This document shows positions 1-7,646 of a stretch of 36,117 bases of DNA, in pieces (within the stretch, counting starts at the first letter, position 1; every line of letters begins with the position of its first letter). This stretch comes from DASQPR01 sp035713725. Lineage in GTDB: Bacteria; Actinomycetota; Actinomycetes; Mycobacteriales; Micromonosporaceae. A model generated the notes under the pieces. The model did no database searches. It saw only the letters and a list, made by a program, of their open reading frames with translations, and had not been told where the DNA came from. Position numbers and translations under genes: made by a program. The stretch covers positions 1 through 36,117 of the forward strand of contig DASTMZ010000056.1 of assembly GCA_035713725.1 (NCBI GenBank). The letters run 5' to 3'.

Positions 1-789
1 CGGATCAGCGCCATCGTGCCGCTGCAGCCTCGGCCGGCCGAGGTCAAGCAGTCACGCGCTGCGTCCGCGGTAGGCAGTGCGCTGGCAACCCGGTTGCTCG
101 TCGGTGCCGCGCTGGTCGTGGCGATCATCGTCGGCATCAGCGCCGGCCTGAGCGTCGGCGGGAAGTCGGTGAACACCGCATCCGACCAGCCGGAGTTCGC
201 CGTCGTGCTGCCGAACGGTGCGACAACCGGCGGCGCATCCGCCGCGCCGACCGGCATCCCCACCCTGCTCATCATCCCGACGCCGGGTGTCACGCTCACC
301 GCGCCGCCCGCGCGCACGACCGCTCCGGGCGGGCACGGTACGCCAGTTCCGATCCAGCCGCCGCCAACGCACACCACGCATCCGACGGGGAATCCGACCG
401 GGAATCCGACGACGGCACCGCCGACGACGCAGACGCCGAGCCAGACTGCAACTCCCACCCACGTTGTCGGCGCGCAACTGGTGTCCCCAAGTAACGATGG
501 CAGCGCCGCTCAGTTCTCGATCGCTGTCACCACCGATGGCACCGGACCAGTTTCAATCACGGTCACAATTACCGAAAACCCCGGCGGTATCGCTGTCTTC
601 TCCCAGACATATAACCTCTCGGGCGCCACGTCATACACCATCCCGGACCCTGCCAACCCGACGACAGTTTCCATACCGACCAACGACTGCACAGGCGGCC
701 AGCTGACGCTTGACTACAGCACTGACTTCAACGGTCCCATCGGAAGCGACAACGTCCAATGCGCGCCTGGAACGCTGCCCGGCCAATAG
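1..789 (+). CDS. Membrane-anchored Pro/Thr-rich protein with C-terminal beta-rich domain, probably 5'-truncated
   Basis: The reading frame is open from the first base of the window, so the start probably lies outside; a GTG at 16 is the first internal candidate. Numbering from that GTG, a basic stretch precedes one hydrophobic segment (about residues 27-48). A low-complexity Pro/Thr/Gly linker follows (about 85-148), then a roughly 105-residue region of alternating Ser/Thr/Val strands ending in two Cys (in NDC and VQC) that could form a disulfide. The layout is cytoplasmic stub, membrane helix, extracytoplasmic stalk and Ig-like domain. It would fit the C-terminal half of a receptor-type Ser/Thr kinase or an anti-sigma-like protein, but no kinase residues lie inside the window and this is inference. 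It converges on the flavin reductase gene with a 15-base gap. The function is not recognised. Confidence 0.65.
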   Translation, partial: RISAIVPLQPRPAEVKQSRAASAVGSALATRLLVGAALVVAIIVGISAGLSVGGKSVNTASDQPEFAVVLPNGATTGGASAAPTGIPTLLIIPTPGVTLTAPPARTTAPGGHGTPVPIQPPPTHTTHPTGNPTGNPTTAPPTTQTPSQTATPTHVVGAQLVSPSNDGSAAQFSIAVTTDGTGPVSITVTITENPGGIAVFSQTYNLSGATSYTIPDPANPTTVSIPTNDCTGGQLTLDYSTDFNGPIGSDNVQCAPGTLPGQ

Positions 790-804
790 AGCTTTCGGCA
801 GGCG

Positions 805-1407
805 TTACGCGCGGTACTTGCGGCGTTTGATCTCCCAGACCTCGCCGATGGTGGACCACTCGTCGCGGCCGAGCCGGGCGAGTGGCCGGAGCTTCCGCAC
901 CTCGGGGTGACCGTCCACGAGCGTGTCAGAGTGGATCGCGATGTGCACGACCTGCCCGAGGATCAAGAAGCAGTCGCCGACCGGGATCACGTCGTGGAGC
1001 CGGCATTCGAGCGCGACCGGCGAGTCCGCGACCCGTGGCGGCCGGACCCGCAGGCTCGGCTCCCGCACCACGCCGGCGGCGTCGAACTCGCAGATCTCCG
1101 GCGGATAGTCCGTCGCGCTCTCGTTGATCTGCTCGAACAGCCGTTCGGGCGCGAGGTTCACCACGAACTCGCCGGTCTCTCGGACGTTACGCAGCGTGTC
1201 CTTCGGCCCGACCGAGGTGAACTGCACGACTGGCGGCGTCACGCTCGCGACGGTGAAGAACGAATGCGGCGCCAGGTTGTCGACTCCGGCGGCGGATGTC
1301 GAGGAGACCCACGCGATCGGCCGCGGCACCACGACCGAGTTCATTAGCCGGTACGTACGGCCATGGCCGAGCGTTGCCGGATCGAAGTCGGTGCGCACGG
1401 AACGCAT
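805..1407 (-). CDS. Flavin reductase family protein (FMN-binding split barrel)
   Basis: The 200-residue product has the layout of the flavin reductase-like/DIM6-NTAB family. An N-terminal segment ends in VVPRPIAWVSS, followed by NLAPHSFFTVAS, then NVRETGEFVVNL, and a late hydrophobic strand with LILGQVVHI. These are the typical FMN-contact and dimer-barrel regions. Members bind FMN and either reduce free flavin for a partner monooxygenase or act as stand-alone FMN proteins; the partner is not visible here. The length is normal for the family. The ATG at 1407 gives the usual short N-terminus. It appears monocistronic and is convergent with the preceding membrane-protein gene. The family call is secure; the substrate is unknown. 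Confidence 0.88.
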   Translation of the reverse strand: MRSVRTDFDPATLGHGRTYRLMNSVVVPRPIAWVSSTSAAGVDNLAPHSFFTVASVTPPVVQFTSVGPKDTLRNVRETGEFVVNLAPERLFEQINESATDYPPEICEFDAAGVVREPSLRVRPPRVADSPVALECRLHDVIPVGDCFLILGQVVHIAIHSDTLVDGHPEVRKLRPLARLGRDEWSTIGEVWEIKRRKYRA

Positions 1408-1609
1408 TATCCGGTGGTGGCGGGCGGCCCGGGAGCGCTGCCACTCGGGTAGCGGTATGCCGGGTTAGAGCTGATTCGCCGTACAAGGCCGTTTATGCGT
1501 GGCAATAATCGAATCGGCAATACCGTGCGATGGCGGCCAGTCCAGAGGCTTTGCGGATCTGTGGCGAACCGCGTGGCCGGTCGGCGTCGGCCGGAGGGAT
1601 TGGGGCGAC

Positions 1610-2311
1610 ATGACCACCGCAGAGACGGATCCGGACGGCGTCGCGGACGCGGCCGTCGGCACCGACGCCTCGGATGAGACGGCGGCCACCGAAGGCGGGT
1701 CCAACGGGGCGAGCTGGCGATCCACGATGCACATCACCGAACTCGCGGTGGGCACCGCGGTGATCGCGTCCGAACAAGTACGCGGGGGAGCCCGCGCGGT
1801 CGGTGGGCGCGCGGCGGCGGTGTTTGTCGGAATCGCCGTCAAGACTCGGGAGCGCACCGATCGCGCGCGCGAGATGTTGACCATCGCGATCGACGACGCC
1901 GAGCGCCGCGGCCGTGACACCATCGCGTCCCGCCGCCAGGGCGCGTCCGGGCTGGTCGACGCGACGATCGACGACGCGCTCGCGTGGGCACAGGTCAAGG
2001 TGCTGCCGAAGTTCATCGACGACCTCGTTCCACACCTGATCTCCGATGTGATGCCGAAGCTGATCGACGGTGCGCTGCCGGATATCCGCGATCGCGTGGT
2101 GCCGGTCATCATCGACGACCTGACGACCGACTCCCGGGTGCAGGAGTTGATCCTTAACCAGAGTCGTGGCGTGCTCGGCCAGCTGGCCGACCAACTGCGG
2201 ACCAACACGGTGCGCGCCGACGAAAGGCTCGAGGCCGCGGCGCGGCGCGTCGTCGCGCGCAACGACAAGGGCACGGTGGCCAAGGGCCTCAACGACATCC
2301 GGGGTGTGTGA
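1610..2311 (+). CDS. Hypothetical amphipathic helical protein
   Basis: The ATG at 1610 is preferred over the more upstream ATG at 1499: GGAGG lies at 1593-1597, and residues before 1610 look like out-of-frame translation. The 233-residue product starts with an acidic disordered stretch of about 35 residues. It then contains long helical segments rich in Ala, Arg, Asp and Val, with repeated short motifs such as FIDDLVPHLI, KLIDGALPDI and VIIDDLT, which suggest amphipathic helices. There is no signal peptide or clear membrane helix. The 3' end overlaps the RDD gene by 8 bases if that gene starts at GTG 2304, so the two are probably cotranscribed and coupled. This may be a membrane-surface or membrane-associated partner of the RDD protein. 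No family name is recognised. Confidence 0.75.
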   Translation: MTTAETDPDGVADAAVGTDASDETAATEGGSNGASWRSTMHITELAVGTAVIASEQVRGGARAVGGRAAAVFVGIAVKTRERTDRAREMLTIAIDDAERRGRDTIASRRQGASGLVDATIDDALAWAQVKVLPKFIDDLVPHLISDVMPKLIDGALPDIRDRVVPVIIDDLTTDSRVQELILNQSRGVLGQLADQLRTNTVRADERLEAAARRVVARNDKGTVAKGLNDIRGV

Positions 2312-2981
2312 CGGCATCGACGGTGTCGTACGCGACGACGCGCCGGCCGCCATGCCGAGCAACGGCAACCAGTACGCCGGGCTGGTGTCCCGCGTCGCGT
2401 CACTGATCGTCGACGTCGCGGTTCTCACCGTCGCCGGAATCGTCATCAGCGTGCTGCCGACGGTCGCCTGGCAGCAGGTGATCGGCCGTTCCCCGGGGTG
2501 GCTCGCCACGTCGTGCGGGATCGTCGCCGCGGTGTTCCCGTGGGTCTACTTCACCGGTGCTTGGTGGCTCACCGGGCAGACGCTCGGCGGGCTGTTGCTG
2601 GGTACCGCCGTGCGCCGTACGGATGGCCGCCGCGTGTTGCTGATCCAGGCGGCATCGCGCGCTCTGATCGGTCTCGCGATCCCGCCGCTCTGGCTGATCG
2701 GCCTCGTTGCCGTGCTGTGGGACGGTCGGCGTCGCGCATGGCACGACGTCGTGTTCCGCACCGTTGTGCGGCGCGTCGCCGGTCCGGTCCGACACTCGAC
2801 GACGGTTGCCGTATCAGCCGAGTCGGCGGCCGCGGCGGCACCCGAGTCGCCGGCACCGGCCGCGCCACCCGCTCCGGGCTTCCTAGCGGGCCTCGACGAG
2901 CGAGCGGGTGAGGAACACGAGCGTGATGAAAGCCTGAAACAGCCGGAGGGGATCATCGTCCCGGAGCGTGACGGTCCGTGA
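2304..2981 (+). CDS. RDD family membrane protein
   Basis: The start is either GTG 2304, overlapping the upstream stop by 8 bases, or ATG 2352. From GTG 2304 the product has 225 residues. Hydrophobic helices are seen at about 29-53, 68-90 and 125-145. Family landmarks are the first helix with R and D (VSRVASLIVDVAVL), then TGQTLGGLLLGTAVRRTDG and RRRAWHDVVFRTVV, the last being the usual cytosolic end of RDD domains. A Pro/Ala-rich tail follows. RDD proteins are small integral membrane proteins; some affect cation tolerance, but most have no assigned role. The last 33 codons overlap the end of the convergent M55 peptidase gene by 99 bases, which is unusually long. Confidence 0.82.
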   Translation: MCDGIDGVVRDDAPAAMPSNGNQYAGLVSRVASLIVDVAVLTVAGIVISVLPTVAWQQVIGRSPGWLATSCGIVAAVFPWVYFTGAWWLTGQTLGGLLLGTAVRRTDGRRVLLIQAASRALIGLAIPPLWLIGLVAVLWDGRRRAWHDVVFRTVVRRVAGPVRHSTTVAVSAESAAAAAPESPAPAAPPAPGFLAGLDERAGEEHERDESLKQPEGIIVPERDGP

Positions 2982-3710
2982 ATCGGTGCGCGTCACGTCG
3001 CGGATCCAGGTCGCCTGCTCGGCCATGTCGGGCGACAGGAAGGTCACCTCGATGGTGGCGGGCATCGCGATCGACGGTGGTGCCAGGGACCCGAGCCGGC
3101 CGAGCGCGGCGGTCACGCCGTCCCGGATCAACTCACGCGCCGTCAGCGGGTGCTCGTGGCTCGCGGCGTACCGGCTGATCGATGTCTTGACCTGGACCGG
3201 CGCGATGCCCGGACAGAACGGCGCGGCCTCCGGCCCGACATGCTGGTCGCCCGTGATAACCGCCACCGGTACGCCGAAATGCTGCGCTACCAACGCGTTC
3301 AGGCCGGCCTCACCAGTTGTCACGCCGTTGATCGCGACATTCGCGATGGCACGCGGGTTGTACGTGTGCGACAGCACGCCCGGTGACGCCATCGCAGCGT
3401 GGTAGCCGAGAAACACCGCGGCGTCGTACGACGAATCCAGGCCCTCCATCATGTATCTCGGCTTGAAGCGGCCGGACAGGTATGACGCGCGCCCGGCGAG
3501 CGCACCGGGCGGCAGATTGCGCATCACCGAGTGTGCGTCGTTGACCATCACGTGTGTCGCGCCGGCGGCCAGCGCTCCGTCGATCGCCGCGTTCACCTCG
3601 CCGACCAGCAGATCGCGGCCGAGCGCGTAGTCCTCACCGTCGGCGATGCACTGCGCCCAGTCGACGATCCCGGCGACGCCCTCCATGTCCACCGAGATAT
3701 AGATCCTCAT
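2883..3710 (-). CDS. dppA: M55 family D-aminopeptidase (DppA-like)
   Basis: This 275-residue protein matches the zinc aminopeptidase DppA in length and in metal-ligand positions. The N-terminus has Asp8 and Glu10 in ISVDMEGVAG. His60 is in VNDAHS, His104 in LGYHA, and a Glu lies near 134 in NGVTTGEAG. The same positions (8, 10, 60, 104, about 133) bind zinc in Bacillus DppA. The family cleaves N-terminal D-amino acids from D-Ala-containing peptides such as peptidoglycan fragments. The ATG at 3710 is chosen because it places Asp8/Glu10 exactly; upstream in-frame codons are not family-like. No dipeptide transporter is adjacent. The 3' end overlaps the RDD gene. The start is 177 bases from a divergent ArsR gene. 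Confidence 0.9.
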   Translation of the reverse strand: MRIYISVDMEGVAGIVDWAQCIADGEDYALGRDLLVGEVNAAIDGALAAGATHVMVNDAHSVMRNLPPGALAGRASYLSGRFKPRYMMEGLDSSYDAAVFLGYHAAMASPGVLSHTYNPRAIANVAINGVTTGEAGLNALVAQHFGVPVAVITGDQHVGPEAAPFCPGIAPVQVKTSISRYAASHEHPLTARELIRDGVTAALGRLGSLAPPSIAMPATIEVTFLSPDMAEQATWIRDVTRTDSRTVTLRDDDPLRLFQAFITLVFLTRSLVEAR

Positions 3711-3853
3711 GCCCGGCAGCGTGTCATATCGTGCGGCGTCGCGGCGACCCGCACCGTCGGCGTGTGGCGTGGCGTTGACTTGTCGTGGCATCGGTTCGCA
3801 GACACGGTTGACAGCATGCACCCGGAGGTGCACACTCAACTTATCGGTTGATT

Positions 3854-3865
3854 AACCGTACGGTT
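3854..3865. promoter_or_regulatory. Palindromic operator candidate for the ArsR regulator
   Basis: AACCGTACGGTT is a perfect 12-base palindrome, flanked by a second overlapping inverted repeat (CGGTT-GATT-AACCG at 3845-3858) and an outer ACTTAT/ATAAGT pair (3839-3844 and 3868-3873). It sits 22 bases before the GTG of the ArsR gene and in the divergent interval with the M55 peptidase gene. Position and symmetry fit an ArsR-type operator. Binding is inferred, not shown. Confidence 0.55.
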
Positions 3866-3887
3866 GAATAAGTGAGAGTGATCCGGG

Positions 3888-4283
3888 GTGAGCGACGACT
3901 CGTTGAGCGTCACCTTCGCGGCCCTCGCCGACCCGACGCGCCGTGCGATCCTCGCGCGGCTCGCCACCGGTGAGGCGACCGTGAACGAGCTGGCCGCCCC
4001 GTTCGAGATGAGCCTGCAGGCGATCTCGAAGCACCTCAAGGTTCTCGAACGGGCCGGACTGATCGCCCGGGGCCGCGACGCGCAATACCGGCCGTGCCGA
4101 CTCGAGGCGGCGCCGCTGGTCGACGCGGCCGGCTGGATCGACGAGCACCGTACGGCCTGGGCCGGACGGTTCGACCGGCTGGCCGAACACCTGGCCGAGA
4201 TACAGAAAGGCGACGCGAACGAGCGTGGCGCGACTGCGACGCGCAAGCGCGGCGCCACCGAGCGGAAGGGTTCCACATCATGA
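3888..4283 (+). CDS. ArsR family transcriptional regulator
   Basis: The 131-residue protein has a classical ArsR/SmtB winged helix at about residues 7-85: FAALADPTRRAILARL, then the recognition region EMSLQAISKHLKVLERAGLI and a wing around ARGRDAQYR. The metal-binding ELCVCDL-type motif is absent, so it is probably of the metal-independent kind often paired with SRPBCC proteins. The start is GTG 3888; the spacing to the upstream palindrome is short, so the mRNA may have little leader. Its TGA overlaps the next ATG by four bases (ATGA), so the two genes are translationally coupled. The C-terminal 25 residues are basic and disordered. Confidence 0.92.
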   Translation: MSDDSLSVTFAALADPTRRAILARLATGEATVNELAAPFEMSLQAISKHLKVLERAGLIARGRDAQYRPCRLEAAPLVDAAGWIDEHRTAWAGRFDRLAEHLAEIQKGDANERGATATRKRGATERKGSTS

Positions 4284-4768
4284 GCGGCACCATCACCGGC
4301 GAGACCATCTTCACCGTCGAGCCGAACCAACAGCAGGTAACCATGAGCCGTGTATTCGCGGCGCCGGCCGAGCTCGTGTGGCGGGCCACCACCGAACCGG
4401 AGCACGTGACCGCGTGGTGGGGACCACGGGCGCTGACCACGCAGATTGACGTCGCCGACGTACGAGCCGGTGGCCAGTGGCGCTACATCCAGCGCGACGC
4501 GGACGGCAACGAGTTTGCGTTCCACGGCGTCTACCACGATGTCATCGCGCCGGAGCGGGTCGTGCAGACCTTCGAGTACGAAGGCGTTCCGGGTCACGTC
4601 CTCCTCGAGACGACCACATTCGAACCAGTCGACGGCGGCACGCGGGTGACGAGCACGTCGGTGTTCCAATCGATCGCCGACCGCGACGGCATGGTCGCGT
4701 CGGGCATGGAATACGGCGCGCGCGAGGGTTACGACCGGCTGGCCGAACTGCTCGACACGATGTCGTAA
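4280..4768 (+). CDS. SRPBCC (AHSA1/START-like) domain protein
   Basis: This 162-residue protein has the Aha1-C/SRPBCC pattern: MSRVFAAPAELVWRATTEPEHVTAWWGP near the N-terminus, then DVRAGGQWRY, FHGVYHDVIAPERVVQTFEYEG and a C-terminal helix with EGYDRLAELL. Such proteins form a helix-grip hydrophobic cavity and bind unknown small ligands. Pairs of ArsR regulator and AHSA1-like protein are very common in actinobacteria and proteobacteria. The ATG at 4280 overlaps the ArsR stop. A strong hairpin starts 26 bases after the stop and probably ends the transcript. Confidence 0.9.
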   Translation: MSGTITGETIFTVEPNQQQVTMSRVFAAPAELVWRATTEPEHVTAWWGPRALTTQIDVADVRAGGQWRYIQRDADGNEFAFHGVYHDVIAPERVVQTFEYEGVPGHVLLETTTFEPVDGGTRVTSTSVFQSIADRDGMVASGMEYGAREGYDRLAELLDTMS

Positions 4769-4786
4769 GGCTCGATCGGCGTAGAG

Positions 4787-6220
4787 TCAGCTCCGCGTGG
4801 GCGGGTCCGGTAGGGGAAGGGACCCGCCCACGCGATCGTGTGTGGACACCACCGCGCTTGGCGTCGAGTCAGCCGCGGTGGTTGGCGTCGCGTCAGCGAT
4901 CGGCGTCGCGTCGGCGGTGGTGGGAGCCGCGGACCTCGCGTCCAACGCAGCATCGGCGGGGCGGCGCATGTCGCGCCAGGCTGGAAACACAAACGGCGTA
5001 AGTGTGGTGACCAGATAACAGACGCCGGCCACCGCGATGGTGGTGTCGAGACCGACGGCATCGGCCGCGAAGCCGGCGACCAATGCGCCGAACGGGATAC
5101 CGACATAGGCGCTTGCCTTGATCATGCCGAGAACTCGTGCCTGCAAGTGCGGCGGAATCCGCTCGTACGAGGTCGCGCCGATGACGGAGTTCACCGAGCC
5201 GCCGAACGTGTCGGCCACGAAAAACACCACGAGCACCGGCGCGAGCGATGACGCGAGCAGCAGCACGAAGAACCGGGGTGCCGCGCCGAGCAGGAAGCCG
5301 AAGCCGTAAAGCGCCCGTCGCGGCACCCGCGGTCCGAGCCACGCACCGGCCAAGCTGCCGATCAACGCGCCCAGTCCAAGTGCACCGCCGAGCAGGCCGA
5401 GCGCGGTCGCGCTGTGCAGTTCGCGTCGCACCCACACGGGCAGCAGCACGGCCGACATCCCCTGATCGAGCAGGTTCGCCACGGCCACCATGGTGACGAT
5501 GCCGAGTAGCAGTCGGTCACCGCGAATGAATCGCAGTCCCTCCGCGAGGTCGCGGCCGTACCGGCGAATGGCCGACCCGGTCGGCCGCGTGGCGTCGACC
5601 GGCGGCGATTGGTGCGGAACCGTCGTGCCGGGCCGGATGCCACGCACGAAGACCGCGACCACGACCGCGGCAACCGCGAACGTGGCCGCGTCCGCCGCGA
5701 CGACCGTTGTCGAGGATGTCAGCGTGATCAGTACGCCGCCGAGCGGCGCACCGAGCAGCAGCGCGGTGCGGTTGGCACCGGAGTTCAGGCCGGCGGCGCG
5801 CTCCAACGGGATATGTCCCACCGTCGCGGTCGCCGGCACCAGCGCGCTGTTCGCACAATCGGCAGCGCCGCGCACCGAGCCGGCAACCGCGACGAGTGCG
5901 AGCAGGACGCCGAACGACAACGAGCCAGCGGCGTACATCACCGGAATCGCGCCGACGGCCAGCGCCGCCGCGATGTTGCCGGCGACGAACGACCGCCGCA
6001 GTCCCGCGCGATCCACGATCGGGCCGGCCAGAACCTGAGCCAACACGTACGGCGCCATCTCGGCGAACGCGACGAGTCCCGTCTTGGCGGCGCTGCCGGT
6101 CGTGGTGAGGACGAACCACGGAATCGCAAGCTCGGACATCGTGGTGCCGAGGACGGACACGGCGTACGCACTGAGTAGGGCGGCGAACGGTGCGCGGCGC
6201 CGGGAAACCGAGCCGGTCAC
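4787..6220 (-). CDS. MFS transporter (MFS_3/EntS-like exporter)
   Basis: The 477-residue protein has about 12 hydrophobic helices in two halves. The N-half carries PIVDRAGLRRSFVAGN, the typical loop 2-3 motif of the family, and the central loop is long and hydrophilic (about 205-225). The second half has GALIGSLAGAWLGPRVPRRALYG. It resembles the EntS/MFS_3 group of exporters, often for siderophores, macrolides or other drugs; the substrate is unknown. The start is GTG 6220, which overlaps the stop of the upstream regulator gene as GTGA, so regulator and exporter are coupled and the regulator probably controls export. The roughly 60-residue C-terminal tail is Ala/Thr/Asp-rich and low-complexity. 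Its last codons coincide with a strong hairpin. Confidence 0.88.
   Translation of the reverse strand: MTGSVSRRRAPFAALLSAYAVSVLGTTMSELAIPWFVLTTTGSAAKTGLVAFAEMAPYVLAQVLAGPIVDRAGLRRSFVAGNIAAALAVGAIPVMYAAGSLSFGVLLALVAVAGSVRGAADCANSALVPATATVGHIPLERAAGLNSGANRTALLLGAPLGGVLITLTSSTTVVAADAATFAVAAVVVAVFVRGIRPGTTVPHQSPPVDATRPTGSAIRRYGRDLAEGLRFIRGDRLLLGIVTMVAVANLLDQGMSAVLLPVWVRRELHSATALGLLGGALGLGALIGSLAGAWLGPRVPRRALYGFGFLLGAAPRFFVLLLASSLAPVLVVFFVADTFGGSVNSVIGATSYERIPPHLQARVLGMIKASAYVGIPFGALVAGFAADAVGLDTTIAVAGVCYLVTTLTPFVFPAWRDMRRPADAALDARSAAPTTADATPIADATPTTAADSTPSAVVSTHDRVGGSLPLPDPPTRS
4794..4834. terminator. Perfect 15-bp hairpin, probable bidirectional terminator inside the MFS gene's 3' end
   Basis: CGCGTGGGCGGGTCC (4794-4808) and its exact reverse complement (4820-4834) flank an 11-base loop. 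It lies just after the plus-strand SRPBCC gene and wholly within the last codons of the minus-strand MFS gene, whose stop is at 4787-4789. There is no long T run, as is usual in high-GC actinobacteria. It probably terminates the plus-strand transcript, and possibly the minus one as well. Confidence 0.7.
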
Positions 6221-6906
6221 GGCACAGTCGGTTCGTCGTCGGGCAGCATCTGGTACTGGAATGTCGCGTCCACCGCACCCGGCCGCTCGCCGGCGCCGTC
6301 GCGGTCGTAGCGCTGCAGCAGCCGGTGTACATCGCGAGACAGCTCGCGTGCTTCGTCAGGGGTGAGCCGAAGCGACTTGGTCGACAATGTCCATGGCGCG
6401 TCCCGCAATTCCTCGCGGCGGTCCACGATGCTGTCCACGAAGCGGACCATGCGCTCGTAATAACCCTCGATGATCATGCGCATGTATTGCTCGGCGAGTT
6501 CGACGGTCTCCGCGTCGCCCGGGTCGTCGGTGGACCGGAACGTGAAGTGGGTTGCGCGGTAATGCGAGCGCCAGTAGCGGTCGCGAGCGTTGCCGCGCTC
6601 GGTGTCCTCGTCTACGAAGCCGTGCTCGGCCAGGATGCGGAGGTGGTAGCTCGTGACGCCGCTGGAGTGGCCGACGCGGCGGCCGAGTTGCGACGCGGTT
6701 GCCGGGCCGTCGTCCTGCAACAAGGTCAGCAAGCGGAGCCGGATCGGATGAACGAGTCCGCGCAGTCGCCGAGGCGTGAGGATCGCATCGCGGGTCGGAT
6801 CGAACCATTCCGGCGGGCCTTCCGGCAGGGCGGCCCCGCCGAGCGGTCCTGGATCTTCAAGCGGATCTTCAAGCGCGCGCGGCTCTCTGCCCGCAGGATC
6901 GGTCAT
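6217..6906 (-). CDS. ArsR/HTH_20-type transcriptional regulator
   Basis: The 229-residue product has an N-terminal Pro/Gly/Glu-rich stretch (1-35). A winged helix of the HTH_20 ArsR-like type follows (about 43-110): LVHPIRLRLLTLLQDDGPATASQLGRR, then SSGVTSYHLRILAEHGFV and a wing with RDRYWR. A helical C-terminal region (about 125-205) is probably for dimerisation. Regulators of this form often sit in front of an MFS exporter and repress it. Here the exporter start overlaps the regulator's stop by four bases. The ATG at 6906 is used. GCAAAG repeats 17-48 bases upstream are the likely operator. Confidence 0.88.
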   Translation of the reverse strand: MTDPAGREPRALEDPLEDPGPLGGAALPEGPPEWFDPTRDAILTPRRLRGLVHPIRLRLLTLLQDDGPATASQLGRRVGHSSGVTSYHLRILAEHGFVDEDTERGNARDRYWRSHYRATHFTFRSTDDPGDAETVELAEQYMRMIIEGYYERMVRFVDSIVDRREELRDAPWTLSTKSLRLTPDEARELSRDVHRLLQRYDRDGAGERPGAVDATFQYQMLPDDEPTVP

Positions 6907-6922
6907 GACGGCAGCCTAGACC

Positions 6923-6952
6923 GCAAAGGAATGTTTGCAAAGAAGTCTTTGC
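6923..6952. promoter_or_regulatory. GCAAAG repeat operator candidate
   Basis: GCAAAG occurs at 6923-6928 and again at 6937-6942, where it is followed by AAGT and the inverted copy CTTTGC (6947-6952). The A/T-rich TTTGCAAAG block stands out in this GC-rich DNA. It lies just upstream (minus direction) of the HTH_20 regulator start at 6906, where an autoregulatory operator would be. Binding is inferred from position and symmetry. Confidence 0.6.
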
Positions 6953-7004
6953 GAATGCCGCAGAAGCGATCTTCAGCAAGTGATGGATCTTCGGCACGTG
7001 TGGA

Positions 7005-7646
7005 CTACGCGCGGAACATGCGTACCGCAAGATCGGCGTGCAGCCGTCCGATGTCCTCGGGGCTGCGTTGCCCGCCCGGCCGGTACCAACGCGCCACATC
7101 GACCGAAAGTGACAGCAGGGCGAGTGCGGCGCCCGCGACATCGGGCACGTCGAATGCTCCGCGCGCGACGCCGTGGTCCAAGGTCTGGCGTACCACCGCG
7201 TCAATCTCGCGGCGGATGGCTGCGATCTCGGCGTAGTGCGCGTCGGCGAGTGCGCCGATCTCGTACTGGATCACACGGGTCGGCAGGTGCCAGCGAGCGT
7301 GCCATGAGCTGAACGCGCCGACCATGCGGCGTAGACGTTCGACCGAGTCGTCGATGCCGTCGACCGCGTCGCGGATGTGCGCGAGCGCGTGCCGATGGCC
7401 GATCAGGCTGATGCGGTAGAGCAATTCCTCTTTGGACTTGAAGTGGACGTAGACGCCAGCCGGTGAGAGTCCGGCGCGCGCGGCGATGTCCCGGGTCGCG
7501 GTGCCGTGATAGCCGCGCGTCGCGAACTCTTGCGTCGCCGCGACCATCAGCCGGCGTACCACATCCGGCCGGATCTCCGCCCACGCCCGGTCGAGGTCGG
7601 CGATCGCGGCATCGTTCACGCCCTCGACCTCGCCGTGTGCCGGCAT
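7005..7646 (-). CDS. TetR family transcriptional regulator
   Basis: The 213-residue product has a TetR_N helix-turn-helix at about residues 28-75: RRLMVAATQEFATRGYHGTATRDIAARAGLSPAGVYVHFKSKEELL covers the three helices and the recognition YVHF. The ligand domain is helical, with a basic patch YRPGGQRSPEDI near the end as in KstR2/FadR-like members acting on acyl-CoA regulons, but the ligand cannot be read from sequence. The ATG at 7646 is used. It is not adjacent to an obvious target; the neighbour on its left is the divergent-type operator of the regulator/MFS pair and no operon partner is visible. The name is limited to family. Confidence 0.9.
   Translation of the reverse strand: MPAHGEVEGVNDAAIADLDRAWAEIRPDVVRRLMVAATQEFATRGYHGTATRDIAARAGLSPAGVYVHFKSKEELLYRISLIGHRHALAHIRDAVDGIDDSVERLRRMVGAFSSWHARWHLPTRVIQYEIGALADAHYAEIAAIRREIDAVVRQTLDHGVARGAFDVPDVAGAALALLSLSVDVARWYRPGGQRSPEDIGRLHADLAVRMFRA

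Noticed and set aside
1465..2509. Long minus-strand frames over the 1.6-2.4 kb genes
   Set aside because: They lack conserved motifs and oppose the plus-strand genes, which have a Shine-Dalgarno and overlap coupling.
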